14,853 bases of DNA from an uncultured Chloroflexota bacterium (GTDB lineage Bacteria; Chloroflexota; Dehalococcoidia; UBA3495). The notes under the pieces were generated by a model. It was not told the DNA's origin and did not search any database. It was given only the letters and a program-made list of their open reading frames with translations. Shown here piece by piece: positions 14,795-14,853 of this stretch. How positions within the stretch are numbered: position 1 is the stretch's first letter; the number at the start of each line of letters is the position of its first letter. The stretch lies in the NCBI GenBank assembly GCA_913052545.1, contig CAJXEF010000035.1, positions 1 through 14,853 on the forward strand, written 5' to 3'. The translations under genes and the position numbers were made by a program.

Positions 14795-14853
14795 GAGTCG
14801 CTAATTGTATTCAGTATCTCAAGCAGGCCGACCGAATCCGGCTTTATACAAGT

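Noticed and set aside
1..14853. CRISPR array, insertion sequence, prophage or other mobile element
   Set aside because: No repeated spaced units, transposase or integrase genes, or terminal repeats were seen; all genes share one strand and similar composition.

Overview
All 14 genes in this window lie on the minus strand, so transcription runs from high to low coordinates. The DNA is fairly AT-rich. GTG and TTG starts are frequent, and most starts have a purine-rich ribosome-binding site. The likely source is a Chloroflexota bacterium, most probably a marine SAR202-like Dehalococcoidia lineage. This rests on the gene content: a luciferase-like oxidoreductase, DSD1-like fold-type III proteins, a small double zinc-ribbon protein, and a ubiD/ubiA/ubiX/ubiE set in a genome type expected to make menaquinone. 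It is an inference, because no rRNA or other marker was available.

Layout in transcription order. (A) 14853-14425: a GTG-started gene for a two-zinc-ribbon protein, closed by a perfect 30-bp palindromic terminator. (B) 14424-10529: a probable promoter with a LexA-type GAAC-N4-GTTC palindrome, then ubiD, ubiA, ubiX and ubiE with gaps of 58, 17 and 7 bases. These supply decarboxylase, prenyltransferase, prenyl-FMN synthase and C-methyltransferase. They match the last steps of quinone synthesis, most simply the end of the futalosine (Mqn) menaquinone route. (C) 10422-8459: prfA and prmC, release factor 1 and the enzyme that methylates its GGQ glutamine. (D) 8292-17: a seven-gene accessory run encoding an AXE1/CE7-like esterase, an HpaB-type flavin-dependent phenol hydroxylase, an HSL-type carboxylesterase, an acyl-CoA synthetase, two tandem DSD1/D-threonine-aldolase-like proteins and a luciferase-like (F420-type) oxidoreductase.

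Region D looks like a catabolic or tailoring cassette: esterases release a substrate, HpaB hydroxylates it, the ligase makes a CoA thioester, and the luciferase-like enzyme does a redox step. The substrate cannot be read from sequence, and no flavin reductase for HpaB is present in the window. The most unusual feature is the DSD1-like pair. One copy (2128-3237) has glycine where the family has its PLP-binding lysine and has lost other cofactor motifs. Its neighbour (996-2099) keeps the lysine but has lost the C-terminal EEHG motif and the metal-binding histidine. This suggests a pseudoenzyme partner or a new activity on this fold.
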